64,000 nt of DNA, taken from Kitasatospora aureofaciens (GTDB lineage Bacteria; Actinomycetota; Actinomycetes; Streptomycetales; Streptomycetaceae). Of this stretch, positions 25,817 to 34,269 are shown piece by piece. The stretch lies in assembly GCA_000720845.1 (NCBI GenBank), contig JODU01000002.1:1-64000 (forward strand). The letters run 5' to 3'. Made by a program: the position numbers and the translations under genes. The notes under the pieces are model-generated. The model was not told the origin of the DNA. It saw nothing but the letters and a program-made list of their open reading frames with translations, and searched no databases. Position 1 is the stretch's first letter. Each line of letters opens with the position of its first letter.

Positions 25817-26224
25817 TCACGGGGTGCGGCGGGCCGGTGCGGGGCGCGAGGGGGAACTGGCGGGCGCCGGTTGCTGCGGGGCAGGGCGGGCCGCGCGCGC
25901 CCGGAGACGGTGCACGGCCTGCTGGTAGAGGGCCTCGTCGAAGACCTCGGGGTCGCAGTTGACCGTGTATCCGGCCAGGAGCAGGGCGGGGATGGCGCGG
26001 TTCGCCAGGCGTTTCTGCTCCTCGGCACCGAGGTGATCGGGCACGGTGTGCCAGATGTAGAGCGGCTCGCCTGTGGGGTATTCGTGGCGTTCGAGGCCGA
26101 GCTGTTCCAGCAGGTCGTGGAGGCCGGCGGGGGCGCCGGTGGGGGTGTCGGCGTGGATGGTGGTTGTCAGGGCCTTGATGTAGATCTCTACGTCTGTGCC
26201 GTACTCGTCGGCCAGATTGGCCAT
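25817..26224 (-). CDS. Uncharacterised protein of the G-F module family
   Basis: 135 residues from an ATG with GGAGAAG upstream. It begins with a strand-like region (V-E-I-Y-I-K-A-L-T-T-T-I), then L-L-E-Q-L-G-L, L-Y-I-W-H-T-V-P, E-E-Q-K-R-L-A-N-R-A-I-P-A-L-L-L-A-G-Y-T-V-N-C-D. The same order is found in the proteins at 26242 and 27683, so the three are paralogues. The C-terminus is Pro/Ala-rich. No function is known. Confidence 0.6.
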   Translation of the reverse strand: MANLADEYGTDVEIYIKALTTTIHADTPTGAPAGLHDLLEQLGLERHEYPTGEPLYIWHTVPDHLGAEEQKRLANRAIPALLLAGYTVNCDPEVFDEALYQQAVHRLRARAARPAPQQPAPASSPSRPAPARRTP

Positions 26225-26241
26225 ACGTTTCTTCTCCGGGG

Positions 26242-26901
26242 TCAGCGGCGGCGGGAAACCGGGGACTGTGCACGGCCCGCTGCCGGTGTCGGGGCCGGTG
26301 CGGTCGCTGGCCGCTGCGCCGGGCGGGCGGCGTGGTTGCGGGCGTGCAGGATGACGCGGGCGGCTTCGCTCAGGGAGTTGGCGGTGCTACCGAGCCGTGC
26401 GATGGGCTCGGGTTCCTCGCCGGGCGCGGCGCCGTGGAGATCACTGGCGGCGATCCAGGCGCGGACGATCACTTCTCTGGTCAGGGGCAGCAGCCCGTGC
26501 ACGGGGGCCGCGACCTCGGTCAGGACTTCGGCCACCTCGCTGCTGGTCTCGGCGGCCGAGGCCCGCTCGGCGAGTTGGGTGAGGTAGCGCAGGGCTGCGT
26601 CACGGTCGCCGTCGGGGGCGGCCAGCATGTTCAGGGTGGGGTCGAGGTGGACGCTGTGGCCGGCGGCGAGCAGGGCGTGCGAGGCGGTGGTCGCCTTCAG
26701 GCGCTGCTGCTCGATGGGCAGGCCGTGCGGAAGACGGTGGTAGTCCCCGCGGGGTCCGGGAGAGGTGAGGAAGCCGCCGGCCCGCTGGAGGATGTCTGCT
26801 GCTTGCTCGGTGCCGCCGATGGCCACGACCAGACCGGTGCGGGGGTCCTTGGTGATGGTGACGTACTCCAGGACCCAGAAGTCGGGCTCCGTCTGGTTCA
26901 T
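26242..26901 (-). CDS. Uncharacterised protein of the G-F module family
   Basis: 219 residues; its ATG overlaps the preceding stop (ATGA). N-terminal half: I-L-Q-R-A-G-G-F near residue 40, Y-H-R-L-P-H-G-L, E-Q-Q-R-L-K-A and L-L-A-A-G-H-S-V-H-L-D-P. Second half: helical, with E-V-A-E-V-L-T-E-V-A-A-P-V-H-G-L-L and A-R-V-I-L-H-A-R-N-H-A-A-R. Both halves are shared with the protein at 27683. It is probably cytoplasmic. Confidence 0.6.
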   Translation of the reverse strand: MNQTEPDFWVLEYVTITKDPRTGLVVAIGGTEQAADILQRAGGFLTSPGPRGDYHRLPHGLPIEQQRLKATTASHALLAAGHSVHLDPTLNMLAAPDGDRDAALRYLTQLAERASAAETSSEVAEVLTEVAAPVHGLLPLTREVIVRAWIAASDLHGAAPGEEPEPIARLGSTANSLSEAARVILHARNHAARPAQRPATAPAPTPAAGRAQSPVSRRR

Positions 26902-27656
26902 CGCGTCCTGGCGGTGGGTGTGCGGGCGCCGGCAGGGGCCGGCGGCATGGAGGCCGGGGCGGAGGTGGGCGCGTGGCGTCCGGAGGGGTGCTGGAGGGCG
27001 GTGCCGATGCCGAGCGCGTCGAGCTGCGGGCCGATCTCGCGCAGCGCGCGGGCCTGGGCCTGGGTGTCGTCGCCACTCAGGCGGTAGATGCCGCTGTGCG
27101 GGTCCTGGATGAAGCCGTGGGCGGCGAGGATGGTGCCGGCCCGGTCGTCGGCGGGGGCGGTGGCGACGCTGCCGTCCGGCTGCCAGGTCAGGACGACCCG
27201 GTCCGGCTGGGAGGGCTGGATGCCGTTTAGGGCGTTGTGCCGGACCTGGGCGAGCGCACGGTCGTAGCGGACGAGGAGATCGCCGGCGACCTGCTCGGTG
27301 CCGAGGAACGGGTCGTCGGTCAGGGCGATGCCGTTGGGCTCGGGGACGCCGCGGTACGCCTCGTCCGGCAGGGCGTGCGGGGCGACGGCGGCGAGGAGGA
27401 AGCCGTCGCGTTCGTCGTGCCGGTCGATCAGGACGAGCTGGGCGCCGTCGGGGCGGCTGAGGACGGCTGCCTGCTGCAGGGGGCGTTCGGCCAGGGAGGC
27501 GGCGACCAGGTCCAGGTCCCAGATGCGGTCGGTGAGTTCGGCGAGGTCGTCCTTGGCGTCGCCCGTCAGGTGGGTGCTGGTCCAGGTGTCGGGGAGTTCG
27601 CCGGCGAGGACGTCGGCGTAAGAGGCAAGGCGCTCGGAGTTGACGTGGTCGTGCAT
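26898..27656 (-). CDS. Uncharacterised protein with C-terminal G-F module
   Basis: 252 residues from ATG 27656. Residues about 1-150 form an alpha/beta domain (D-L-A-E-L-T-D-R-I-W-D-L-D-L, A-Q-L-V-L-I-D-R-H-D-E-R-D-G-F-L). Residues about 180-235 carry the module: V-V-L-T-W-Q-P-D-G-S-V, I-L-A-A-H-G-F, G-I-Y-R-L-S, L-D-A-L-G-I-G-T-A-L. It ends in a Pro/Ala-rich tail. Confidence 0.6.
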   Translation of the reverse strand: MHDHVNSERLASYADVLAGELPDTWTSTHLTGDAKDDLAELTDRIWDLDLVAASLAERPLQQAAVLSRPDGAQLVLIDRHDERDGFLLAAVAPHALPDEAYRGVPEPNGIALTDDPFLGTEQVAGDLLVRYDRALAQVRHNALNGIQPSQPDRVVLTWQPDGSVATAPADDRAGTILAAHGFIQDPHSGIYRLSGDDTQAQARALREIGPQLDALGIGTALQHPSGRHAPTSAPASMPPAPAGARTPTARTR

Positions 27657-27682
27657 GGTGTCCTTGGGCAGTTGCAGGGGCG

Positions 27683-28393
27683 TTAGCGGCGCAGGTGGGT
27701 GGCACCGACGGGTGGCGGTGCCGGGGCTGGCAGGGCACGCGGCGGGGGCGGGCAGGCGCACACCGCGGAGCGTTCGGGCTCATGGTCGGGAACCTGCTCG
27801 GTGCAGGCGCGGCGGCCGGGGTGAGGGGCGTGCCGGTCGGCCAGCCGTCCGCGGGTGTGCGCGAGGTCGGAGCGGATGACGCGGACGTATGCGTCGGCGA
27901 GGTAGCGCAGGCGCCCGGCGGTGTACGGATCGCTCGCGTCACCGAGGCCGTCGAAGAACTGGGCCAGGGCGCCGAGGGTTTCCTCGAACCCGGCGAGGAC
28001 GCCGTCGTGGGGCGCGGTGAGTTCGGTGAGGACGTCGGCTGCCTCGGCGGTGTCGGTGGCCTCGCGCAGGCGTTCGGCGAGGTGGGCGACCGAGGCGCCG
28101 AGTGTGGGATAGGCCGCGGGGCGGGCGTCGGTGTCGAAGCGCTCGTCGCAGTCGACGTGGTACCCGACGGCCCGCAGGCGCCCTACGGCATCGGTGGCGA
28201 GACGGGACTCCTCGTCCTCGGTCAGGCCGGCGGGGGCGCGGTGGTAGCTCTCGTGGAGGCGGACGACCGCGACGAATCCCGCGCGCTGGAGGATGCTGTG
28301 TGCCTCAACGTCGCCGCCGCGGGCGAGGAGTTCGTCGGAGTGCGGGTCACGGCGGATGTCCAGCAAGCGGCCGGTGGTGCGGGGCCAAGAGAC
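27683..28393 (-). CDS. Uncharacterised protein of the G-F module family, possible GTC start
   Basis: A paralogue of the 26242 protein: S-I-L-Q-R-A-G-F, Y-H-R-A-P-A-G-L, D-E-E-S-R-L-A-T-D-A, V-G-Y-H-V-D-C-D, then A-A-D-V-L-T-E-L-T-A-P-H-D-G-V-L-A. The first ordinary start is TTG at 28366. GTC at 28393 lies just after AGGAG and would add S-W-P-R-T-T-G-R-L, giving 236 residues; I prefer it but it is unproven. The Cys-containing, Pro-rich tail (C-T-E-Q-V, V-C-A-C-P-P-P-P) differs from its paralogue. Confidence 0.55.
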   Translation of the reverse strand, partial: VSWPRTTGRLLDIRRDPHSDELLARGGDVEAHSILQRAGFVAVVRLHESYHRAPAGLTEDEESRLATDAVGRLRAVGYHVDCDERFDTDARPAAYPTLGASVAHLAERLREATDTAEAADVLTELTAPHDGVLAGFEETLGALAQFFDGLGDASDPYTAGRLRYLADAYVRVIRSDLAHTRGRLADRHAPHPGRRACTEQVPDHEPERSAVCACPPPPRALPAPAPPPVGATHLRR

Positions 28394-28400
28394 GTTTCTC

Positions 28401-29248
28401 CTACAAAGATCGGTGGGTGGTGCGCCGGGCCGCGGCCGGTGCGGCGGCGGCCCGGGGCTGGGCCAGATGGGCCGCAGTGGCGTCCAGGTCCTGCTGAATC
28501 GCGTGGAGGCGGCGGGCGATCAGCTCCAGACGGTGCGCCGTGTCCGTGCCGGCAGCCCCCGGTTGGCGGGCGATCCGGTAAGCGGTGTGCTCGACCAGTC
28601 CGCGGACCGTGGCCAGCGGGCCGGCCTGTTCGTCGGCGAGCTGCGTGAGGACGCCGGCGAGCTGCGCCGATGCGGTCGGGACCGTACGGGCAGCGGACCG
28701 CGTCGTGGGGCCGGTGCGGACGGGGATCAGGTGCAGGTCCTGCTCGATGCGGCGTGCTTCGTCCGCAAGCCGTCGCAGGATGTCGGCGGGCGGGTGCGCC
28801 AGGTGCCGTCGAGGTGGATCAGGTTGGCGATCAGATCCAGACGTCCGGGCTGGCCCTGGACAGCGATCCACCGCCACCCGTGCTCTGCGGCGCCGGGCAC
28901 CTCGATACCAGCGGCCCGCGCGAACCGGTGGGCGGTTTCGGACCACTCGGGGCCGGTCAGCTCCCGGTCGTCCGGGTGGAGCCGGACGTCGAGATGGAGG
29001 ATCGCGTGCCGGTCGTCGTCCGGGCTGGCAGCGAACGGGTGCTCCAGGTACGGATCTTCGAGGTGCTCGGCCCACTCAACGGACGTCCAGGTCCTCTGCT
29101 CGTCGTCCGGGGTGTAGTAGTCCAGGCCCGGCCAGTGGGCGACCACGGTGTACTCCGTCAGGCCCTCGTTCGGGGAAAGGGGCCGCCCGAGCGCCTCGGC
29201 CAGCGGCTCGCGTGGCGAGTGGGCCCTCGGGTGCAGGCGGGGGATTAT
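28401..29248 (-). pseudogene. Relaxase-like mobilization protein, frameshifted, ATA at the start
   Basis: The sequence follows the plan of Streptomyces mobilization relaxases: an I-P-R-L start, V-V-A-H-W-P-G-L-D, A-I-L-H-L-D-V-R-L-H-P-D-D-R-E-L-T, E-W-S-E-T-A-H-R, then W-I-A-V-Q. The metal-binding H-x-H site is replaced by G-R-L-D-L-I-A-N-L-I. At about 28785-28800 the frame changes by one base and continues as P-P-A-D-I-L-R-R-L-A-D-E-A-R-R-I-E. The expected ATGA junction with the upstream stop reads ATAA, so a single base change altered both the stop and the start. It is probably non-functional, or a non-catalytic partner with a sequence error. Confidence 0.6.
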
Positions 29249-30033
29249 GACGGCACCCCGCTCGACGTGCGGGTGGGCGACCGGTGCTGATGAAGGTCGC
29301 GGGCTGCACAGAGCAGCGAGCGCTCGCGCACCAGGTCGGCGTGGACCGAGATGTCTCCCGGCGGAAGACAGTCGATCGCCCTGTCGATGGCGCTCAGCCC
29401 CTCGTCGTACCGGCCCAGCCGGCGCAGGGCACCCGCCGTGCGGAAGAGGACGATCGGGTCGGTGCCGGTGGCGAGGGCGGGCCGGGAGCTGAGGGCCAAC
29501 AGACGCTCCGCACCCTCGTTCAGGTCCTGGCCGAGCCACAGCCCGTGCAGCAGGACGTGCAGGGTCTTGGGGTGCTCCTCGGCCGTGGCGAGGACCTCGT
29601 CCATGACCGTCAGGCCCTCGGGGCGGGACTGGCCAAGCAGCGCGAAGGCGTACAGGGCGCGGGTGTAGCAGTCCAGCGGCTGACGTGCGGTCTGCGCGAG
29701 CTGTTCGACGAGGCGCTGGAGGGTGGGGCAGCGGAAGTCGAACCGCAGGGCGCTCAGGTACAGATGCGCCAACGTTCGGGTGGTGATCGGATCACGGTGC
29801 GTCGCGAGGACATCCTCCGGGGACAGCAGGCCCAGGACGCTGAGGCCGGCTGACCGTGCCGCCCAGGCGGCATCCGCGCACACCTCGGCTGAGGTTTTCC
29901 AGTCGGCCCGGATGCCGTGGAGGTCTTCGGCCAGGCGCAGCGGCCAGGAAGCATCGTCCGCAGTTGCGGTGGCTCGGGCCCTGGCCTTGCGGAGCGCAGC
30001 GGCACGGTCGGGGCGGTTCGTGGGGGAAGTCAC
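29245..30033 (-). CDS. Uncharacterised helical-repeat (TPR-like) protein
   Basis: 262 residues made of amphipathic helix pairs (for example R-T-L-A-H-L-Y-L-S-A-L-R, C-Y-T-R-A-L-Y-A-F-A-L-L-G-Q, A-G-A-L-R-R-L-G-R-Y-D-E-G-L-S-A-I-D-R-A), like TPR domains in SARP-type or transcription-linked proteins. There is no DNA-binding domain. The ATG overlaps the upstream stop by 4 nt, and its own stop overlaps the relaxase-like gene. Confidence 0.6.
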   Translation of the reverse strand: MTSPTNRPDRAAALRKARARATATADDASWPLRLAEDLHGIRADWKTSAEVCADAAWAARSAGLSVLGLLSPEDVLATHRDPITTRTLAHLYLSALRFDFRCPTLQRLVEQLAQTARQPLDCYTRALYAFALLGQSRPEGLTVMDEVLATAEEHPKTLHVLLHGLWLGQDLNEGAERLLALSSRPALATGTDPIVLFRTAGALRRLGRYDEGLSAIDRAIDCLPPGDISVHADLVRERSLLCAARDLHQHRSPTRTSSGVPS

Positions 30034-30467
30034 CGGCCGCCCCTGCTGTCTGCGGTGTGCACGAGCTGGCCCAGAGCGGTGGTGGTGTACCAGCCGCAGT
30101 CGATCAGCTCGTCGCGGCCGGCGAACCGCGTAAGGAGGGCGTCTTCCATGGCCCGCAGGTAGATCAGGCAGTCCGGGCAGCGGCGCGAGAGGTGCACGAG
30201 GTAGCGGGGGTGAGCGGTGACGTAGGACTGGGCACCACCGGTGGGATCACGCAGTCGCCATCCGTCCTCGTCGGTGGGGGTGTGCCAGGAGGGGGCGACG
30301 ATGCGCATGGAGTCTCCCCACAGCTCTCCGCCGGCCACCCCCTTGAGGACGACGACGGTGTCCCCGGTCTGAAAATGGGCGTGGGTGATATCTCGGGTGG
30401 GAGTGAGCGGGTCGGGGGTGAGGGCGGTGACGGGGGTGGGTTGATGGTCCCAGGACGGAGGGAGCAC
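30030..30467 (-). CDS. Uncharacterised CxxC protein
   Basis: 145 residues from GTG 30467, chosen for GGAAGG six bases upstream. The middle is beta-rich (D-T-V-V-V-L-K-G-V-A, D-S-M-R-I-V-A-P-S-W) like a small barrel. The end carries R-R-C-P-D-C-L-I-Y and I-D-C-G-W-Y, which may bind zinc. It is the first gene after the conserved hairpin at 30511. Confidence 0.55.
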   Translation of the reverse strand: MLPPSWDHQPTPVTALTPDPLTPTRDITHAHFQTGDTVVVLKGVAGGELWGDSMRIVAPSWHTPTDEDGWRLRDPTGGAQSYVTAHPRYLVHLSRRCPDCLIYLRAMEDALLTRFAGRDELIDCGWYTTTALGQLVHTADSRGGR

Positions 30468-30510
30468 GCGGTTCCTTCCACGCGATGGCTGTCGGGGTGG
30501 GAGCATCAAT

Positions 30511-30560
30511 AGTCCGGAGGAACGCCGGTTTGGCTAACCGGCGTTTCCCGGCTATGTTGC
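30511..30560 (-). promoter_or_regulatory. Conserved 50-bp hairpin element, copy A
   Basis: The core is a 10-bp perfect inverted repeat, AACGCCGGTT / AACCGGCGTT, spaced by TGGCT (30521-30545), flanked by AGTCCGGAG and GGCTATGTTGC. A second copy in opposite orientation is at 53898-53947. Both copies lie between the stop of one gene and the start of the next, and both face the downstream gene in the same way. Arm bases differ between copies but still pair. It could be an operator, an attenuator or a terminator. Confidence 0.6.
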
Positions 30561-30567
30561 CCCGCCG

Positions 30568-31122
30568 TCAGCGGAACGGATTCTCCGTCCCGCGGTCCGC
30601 CTCGGTGGCTGCGTCGAGGAGTTCGAGCAGGTCAGTGCCTTCGGCGTCACGCTGGTCGATCCACCAACCGGCACGGGTTATGGAGCGGGCCTTCTCCTCC
30701 AGCTCCGCCCAGTCCGCCTCGTCCCAACTGCCCTCGACGACCAGGGCGGTGTGCGCGGCCATCATCAGCTGATGACGGGAGCGCTCACCCCAGTCCAGGG
30801 CCTTGGCCGGGCCCTCCAGTTGCGGCATGTCGAACTGCTTGGCCCAGGTGGCGGCTGCCTCTAGCTCCTCGGCGCGCTTCTCCGCGAGCCACTTCTCCTT
30901 GGACGCGGAGTCGGCGTCGCGCGCCGCCTTCCAGCAGTCGGTGCAGTCCTTCGACGCGAGCCAACGGGCGAAGCCGGCCCGCTTGTCGGCGGGGCGGTTG
31001 GACAGGTCGTGATCTACCCGGTGGGAGCAGGCGTGCTCCACGGTCCAGTGCGTACTTACCCCCGGGGAATTCCGTTTGATGGGCGTTACGTTCGAGGTCG
31101 GGCTGCTGGTCTGGGGCTTCAA
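30568..31122 (-). CDS. Uncharacterised protein with possible zinc site
   Basis: 184 residues from TTG 31122 with AAAGG upstream. The N-terminal half holds H-W-T-V-E-H-A-C-S-H and K-D-C-T-D-C-W-K-A-A, an arrangement of Cys and His that could bind zinc. A charged helix follows (K-E-K-W-L-A-E-K-R-A-E-E-L-E-A-A), then an alpha-helical C-terminal part. Similar proteins are common on Streptomyces plasmids; none is characterised to my knowledge. Confidence 0.55.
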   Translation of the reverse strand: MKPQTSSPTSNVTPIKRNSPGVSTHWTVEHACSHRVDHDLSNRPADKRAGFARWLASKDCTDCWKAARDADSASKEKWLAEKRAEELEAAATWAKQFDMPQLEGPAKALDWGERSRHQLMMAAHTALVVEGSWDEADWAELEEKARSITRAGWWIDQRDAEGTDLLELLDAATEADRGTENPFR

Positions 31123-31231
31123 ATCGAGTGCCTTTCGTTGACGGTTGGGGTTGCACGAGTCATGCGACGGACGGGGGTGGTCTGGAGTGCTTGGCGGTGG
31201 TCTCGGGGACGCTTCCGCCTTCTGCGTCGTC

Positions 31232-33022
31232 TCAGCGGGTCCTGCGGATGGCGTCTGTGGCCGCCTTGGCGATGGCAGCGGGAGCGCTGGAGGGCTGGGG
31301 CAGGTGCAGCAAGGTGGTCCCCGGCAAGTGGCGGGATTCCGCGGTGAGGGTGAGCTGGAGTACGGCGCAGCCGGCGGTTGTGAGCTGCTTGACGCGGGTG
31401 ACGGCTTGAGCGGTTTCGTCGCTGCCGTAGTGGGCGTCGGTAACGATCACGAGGAGGCGGCCGGCGCCGGGGCGGCTGAGTTCGAGGCCGTGGTCGAGTG
31501 CGTCGATGGCGTTGGCGAGGTTGTGGTGGCCGCCGGTGGCATCGAACGTCGTCACGCGCTCTGGTGCTCGGTGGGTGGGCCGGGTCAGTGCGGTCAAGTG
31601 CCTGTCGTAGGCGATGGTGGCGGTGCGGGAGTCGGGGTCGGTCAGGGCTGCTGCGCGTGCCACGATCCAGGCAGCGGAGGCGACGGGCTTGCAGGCGGCG
31701 CGCATGGAGCCGGAGACGTCGACGGCGATCCCCACACGCAGTGGTGGGGTGGGGGAGTTCCGGCGGCGGGTGTGGGTGAACGGTTCTGCGGTGGGGACCG
31801 ACCCGGCGGCGCGCTGAGCGTCGCGGGCGAGGGCCGCGCGCATGTTGAGGCGGCCGGGCGGGGTGGGGCTGGTGGTCCGCTCCTCGGTCCGCTCGCGGTA
31901 GGCGGCGGCACGCAGGGCGCGGCTCAGGCGCGCGGCGGCACTCTGCTCGGCGGCGGTGGGCCTGCGGGTGCCGGTGACCGGGTTGCCGGAGGGTGCCGGT
32001 GTGCCGTCGGGGTGGACGGTGGTGCTACGGGCGTTGAAGACCGACTTGGCGGTGGCGGCGGCTCTGCGTCGCTGGCGGGCTCGCTGGGCGCGGTCCTGCG
32101 CCTGCGCCTTGGAGCGCGACGCCATGGCGTTGGCCGCTGCGTCCTGTGCCGCGAGGTCGGCCGCGTCGGTGGCTGCCGCGTGGTCCATGACGACCTTCAC
32201 GGCGCCGGTCAGCAGATCGGAGAGGCCCTCCGGCACGGGCAGGGCGGGGGCCGCGGCGTCCAGAGCGTCGCACCATTCTTGACCGTGCGCGAGCATGGTC
32301 GTGGCGTCGTAGTCGGCGCATTGGTGAGCTGCGGTCCAGATGCGGGCGAGGGTGGTCAGCAGGTCTTGGCCCAGCACCTTTTCGCACAGTTCGGCGACGG
32401 CCCGGGTCTCGTCGGCGTCCAGGATGCCGACGTCACGGCGGCCGAGGATCAGGGCTGCCGCGGCGGCGGCCTGCTCGATGCCCTGGAGGGTGGGGTGGGC
32501 GATGTCGGGCATGACCAGGGTTCGGGCGCTGGTGCGCAGGTACGTGCGGTCCGTGGGCCGCGTGATCAGGTGCGCGCCTTCGACGCGGCTCTCCTCCAGC
32601 AGGAGCGCGGCCTCGACGACGCGGGGGTCGGCTCCGGCAGGCTGTGTCCAGACGGAGTGGGCCGCGTGCGCGGCCTCGTGGACGAACACTCCCCAAGCGG
32701 CGGGATACCGCTCCTCGTCGCCCACGATCCGCGGATGAATCTCGTGGGGCTTCAGCGGGGCGAACAGGCCGGCGTCGAACTCGACCTCGCCCAGGGTGGG
32801 GAAGAACGCGGCCGGTGCGCCGCTGCGCGTGCCGGGGCGGCAGGTGACCAGGAGGTCCTGGCGGCCGGAGAGGGCGACCAGCCGGTCGCCGAGTTCGGCT
32901 CCCACGCGCAGCCACGCGGCCGGGGAGGAGCGGGGTTGCGCGGGCGGGGCGCCGTCGTCGTCCCAGCGCGCGAGGTCGGCGTCGTCTTCCGGCGTGGACT
33001 GGATGTGGTGGTGGGCACTCAT
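31232..33022 (-). CDS. VWA-domain protein with N-terminal HExxH-like region
   Basis: 596 residues. The C-terminal third (about 430-590) is a von Willebrand A domain with an intact MIDAS start, A-V-D-V-S-G-S-M, and later V-I-V-T-D-A. The N-terminal part contains F-V-H-E-A-A-H-A-A-H near residue 112, a zinc-protease-like HExxH, and R-V-V-E-A-A-L-L-L-E-E-S-R-V-E downstream that could supply a third ligand. The middle is basic and Ala-rich. Its ATG overlaps the stop of the MoxR-like ATPase gene, so the two form a MoxR/VWA chaperone pair. Confidence 0.8.
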   Translation of the reverse strand: MSAHHHIQSTPEDDADLARWDDDGAPPAQPRSSPAAWLRVGAELGDRLVALSGRQDLLVTCRPGTRSGAPAAFFPTLGEVEFDAGLFAPLKPHEIHPRIVGDEERYPAAWGVFVHEAAHAAHSVWTQPAGADPRVVEAALLLEESRVEGAHLITRPTDRTYLRTSARTLVMPDIAHPTLQGIEQAAAAAALILGRRDVGILDADETRAVAELCEKVLGQDLLTTLARIWTAAHQCADYDATTMLAHGQEWCDALDAAAPALPVPEGLSDLLTGAVKVVMDHAAATDAADLAAQDAAANAMASRSKAQAQDRAQRARQRRRAAATAKSVFNARSTTVHPDGTPAPSGNPVTGTRRPTAAEQSAAARLSRALRAAAYRERTEERTTSPTPPGRLNMRAALARDAQRAAGSVPTAEPFTHTRRRNSPTPPLRVGIAVDVSGSMRAACKPVASAAWIVARAAALTDPDSRTATIAYDRHLTALTRPTHRAPERVTTFDATGGHHNLANAIDALDHGLELSRPGAGRLLVIVTDAHYGSDETAQAVTRVKQLTTAGCAVLQLTLTAESRHLPGTTLLHLPQPSSAPAAIAKAATDAIRRTR

Positions 33023-34221
33023 CGCGGGCGGCCCCGGTGTGCGGAGCCGGTGCTGCCCGGAGGCTGCCGGGCGGCTGAGGCGGGGAGCTGCTTGCCGAGG
33101 GTGAGAGGTGCGATCTTCTTGATGCCGACAGCCTTCGTGACGGCGTCGGCGACGGCGTCGCGATCCTCCACAGGAGCGATGCCGACGAGGTTCGCGAGCG
33201 CGGCTTTGGTGCCGAGGACGGCCTCGGTCTTCTGGTAGCTGAGCAGTTCCCGCAGTTGGGGGGCCCAGCCCAGCTCGCCGAGTTCGACCTGCTGGGCGAG
33301 GTGTCGGGCGACCCGGACCACCCGGGCATCGATCCTCAAGGCCAGGGCGAGGTCGTAGTCCGTGCCGATCTGGATCTGCACGCTGAACCGGCTCGCGAGC
33401 GCCTCCGTCAACACCGCCCCGTGAACGCCGGGATTGTGGCCCGCAACCACGTAGAAGCCCGGCTCGGCCTTGATGGTCTCGCCCTTGTGGGACTTGACCT
33501 GGATCTGCCTGCGCCCGTCCATCGCGGGATACAGCGCCGCCAGGACCTTCGGTGAGATCAAGGTGGCGTCGTCGATCAGCAGGGCGCGGCCCTCGGTCAT
33601 CGCGGTGACCAGCGGACCGTACTGGAAGACGTAGGCTCCCGCGTCGTCCTGCGTGTACTCGCCGATCAAGTCGCCGACCGTGGTGTCGCCGTCACCGGCG
33701 ACGGTGAGCAGGTCCGGGAACGCCGCCTCCACCAGCGATGTCTTGCCGGTGCCCGGAGGGCCGTACAGCAGCACGGGCACGTCGGCGTCGCGCAAGCGGT
33801 TCAACGCCTCGACGTCGGGCAGATCGGCCAGCTCCCGGGGGTGGTAGAGCTGGCCCCCCGCGCGGCGGATCGGACCGGTCTGCTTGGGCGCGGCTGCTGC
33901 GGTGTAGGTCGTACGGGTCGTGGCCGCCTGTGCGCGGGGAGAGTGGGTGCCCGGTGGGCTGATCACAGCCCTCTGCGCGGCTGCGGCGGTTTTCGCGTTC
34001 GCGCGGAACTGCGGTTGTCCGGTACCGCTTTGGTTGGCCTCGCCGCGTCGCACCAGGGTGAGGGCGGCGTTGCGGACGGCGCCGTGGGAGTGGCCCAGCT
34101 GCCTGGCCATGTCCCCGATGGTGAGCTTGTCCGTCGGCCGGTCGGCCAGCAGTCGGGCCACCTTGGCCCGTAGTTCGCCGCCCTTGGTGCGCGCTGGTCT
34201 GGTAGGCCCGGGTGTGGTCAA
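33019..34221 (-). CDS. MoxR-type AAA+ ATPase with N-terminal helix-turn-helix
   Basis: 400 residues. Residues about 30-60 look like a winged-helix/HTH (I-G-D-M-A-R-Q-L-G-H-S-H-G-A-V-R). The AAA+ core starts near residue 140: Walker A L-Y-G-P-P-G-T-G-K-T-S, Walker B A-L-L-I-D-D-A-T, sensor V-V-A-G-H-N-P-G and the Arg-finger region L-A-S-R-F. MoxR ATPases remodel partner proteins together with a VWA protein, here the next gene. The Walker B ends D-D instead of the usual D-E, which may weaken hydrolysis. The TTG start has GAAGGG upstream. Confidence 0.82.
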   Translation of the reverse strand: MTTPGPTRPARTKGGELRAKVARLLADRPTDKLTIGDMARQLGHSHGAVRNAALTLVRRGEANQSGTGQPQFRANAKTAAAAQRAVISPPGTHSPRAQAATTRTTYTAAAAPKQTGPIRRAGGQLYHPRELADLPDVEALNRLRDADVPVLLYGPPGTGKTSLVEAAFPDLLTVAGDGDTTVGDLIGEYTQDDAGAYVFQYGPLVTAMTEGRALLIDDATLISPKVLAALYPAMDGRRQIQVKSHKGETIKAEPGFYVVAGHNPGVHGAVLTEALASRFSVQIQIGTDYDLALALRIDARVVRVARHLAQQVELGELGWAPQLRELLSYQKTEAVLGTKAALANLVGIAPVEDRDAVADAVTKAVGIKKIAPLTLGKQLPASAARQPPGSTGSAHRGRPR

Positions 34222-34269
34222 AACGAGAACCCTTCAACAGGTGTGGGTGGGGGCGGGGTGGGCGATGCG

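Noticed and set aside
31145..33238. Nearly 700-codon plus-strand frame opposite the VWA and MoxR genes
   Set aside because: The minus-strand proteins have clear motifs and a 4-nt junction; the opposite frame is Gly/Val/Arg-rich without any motif.
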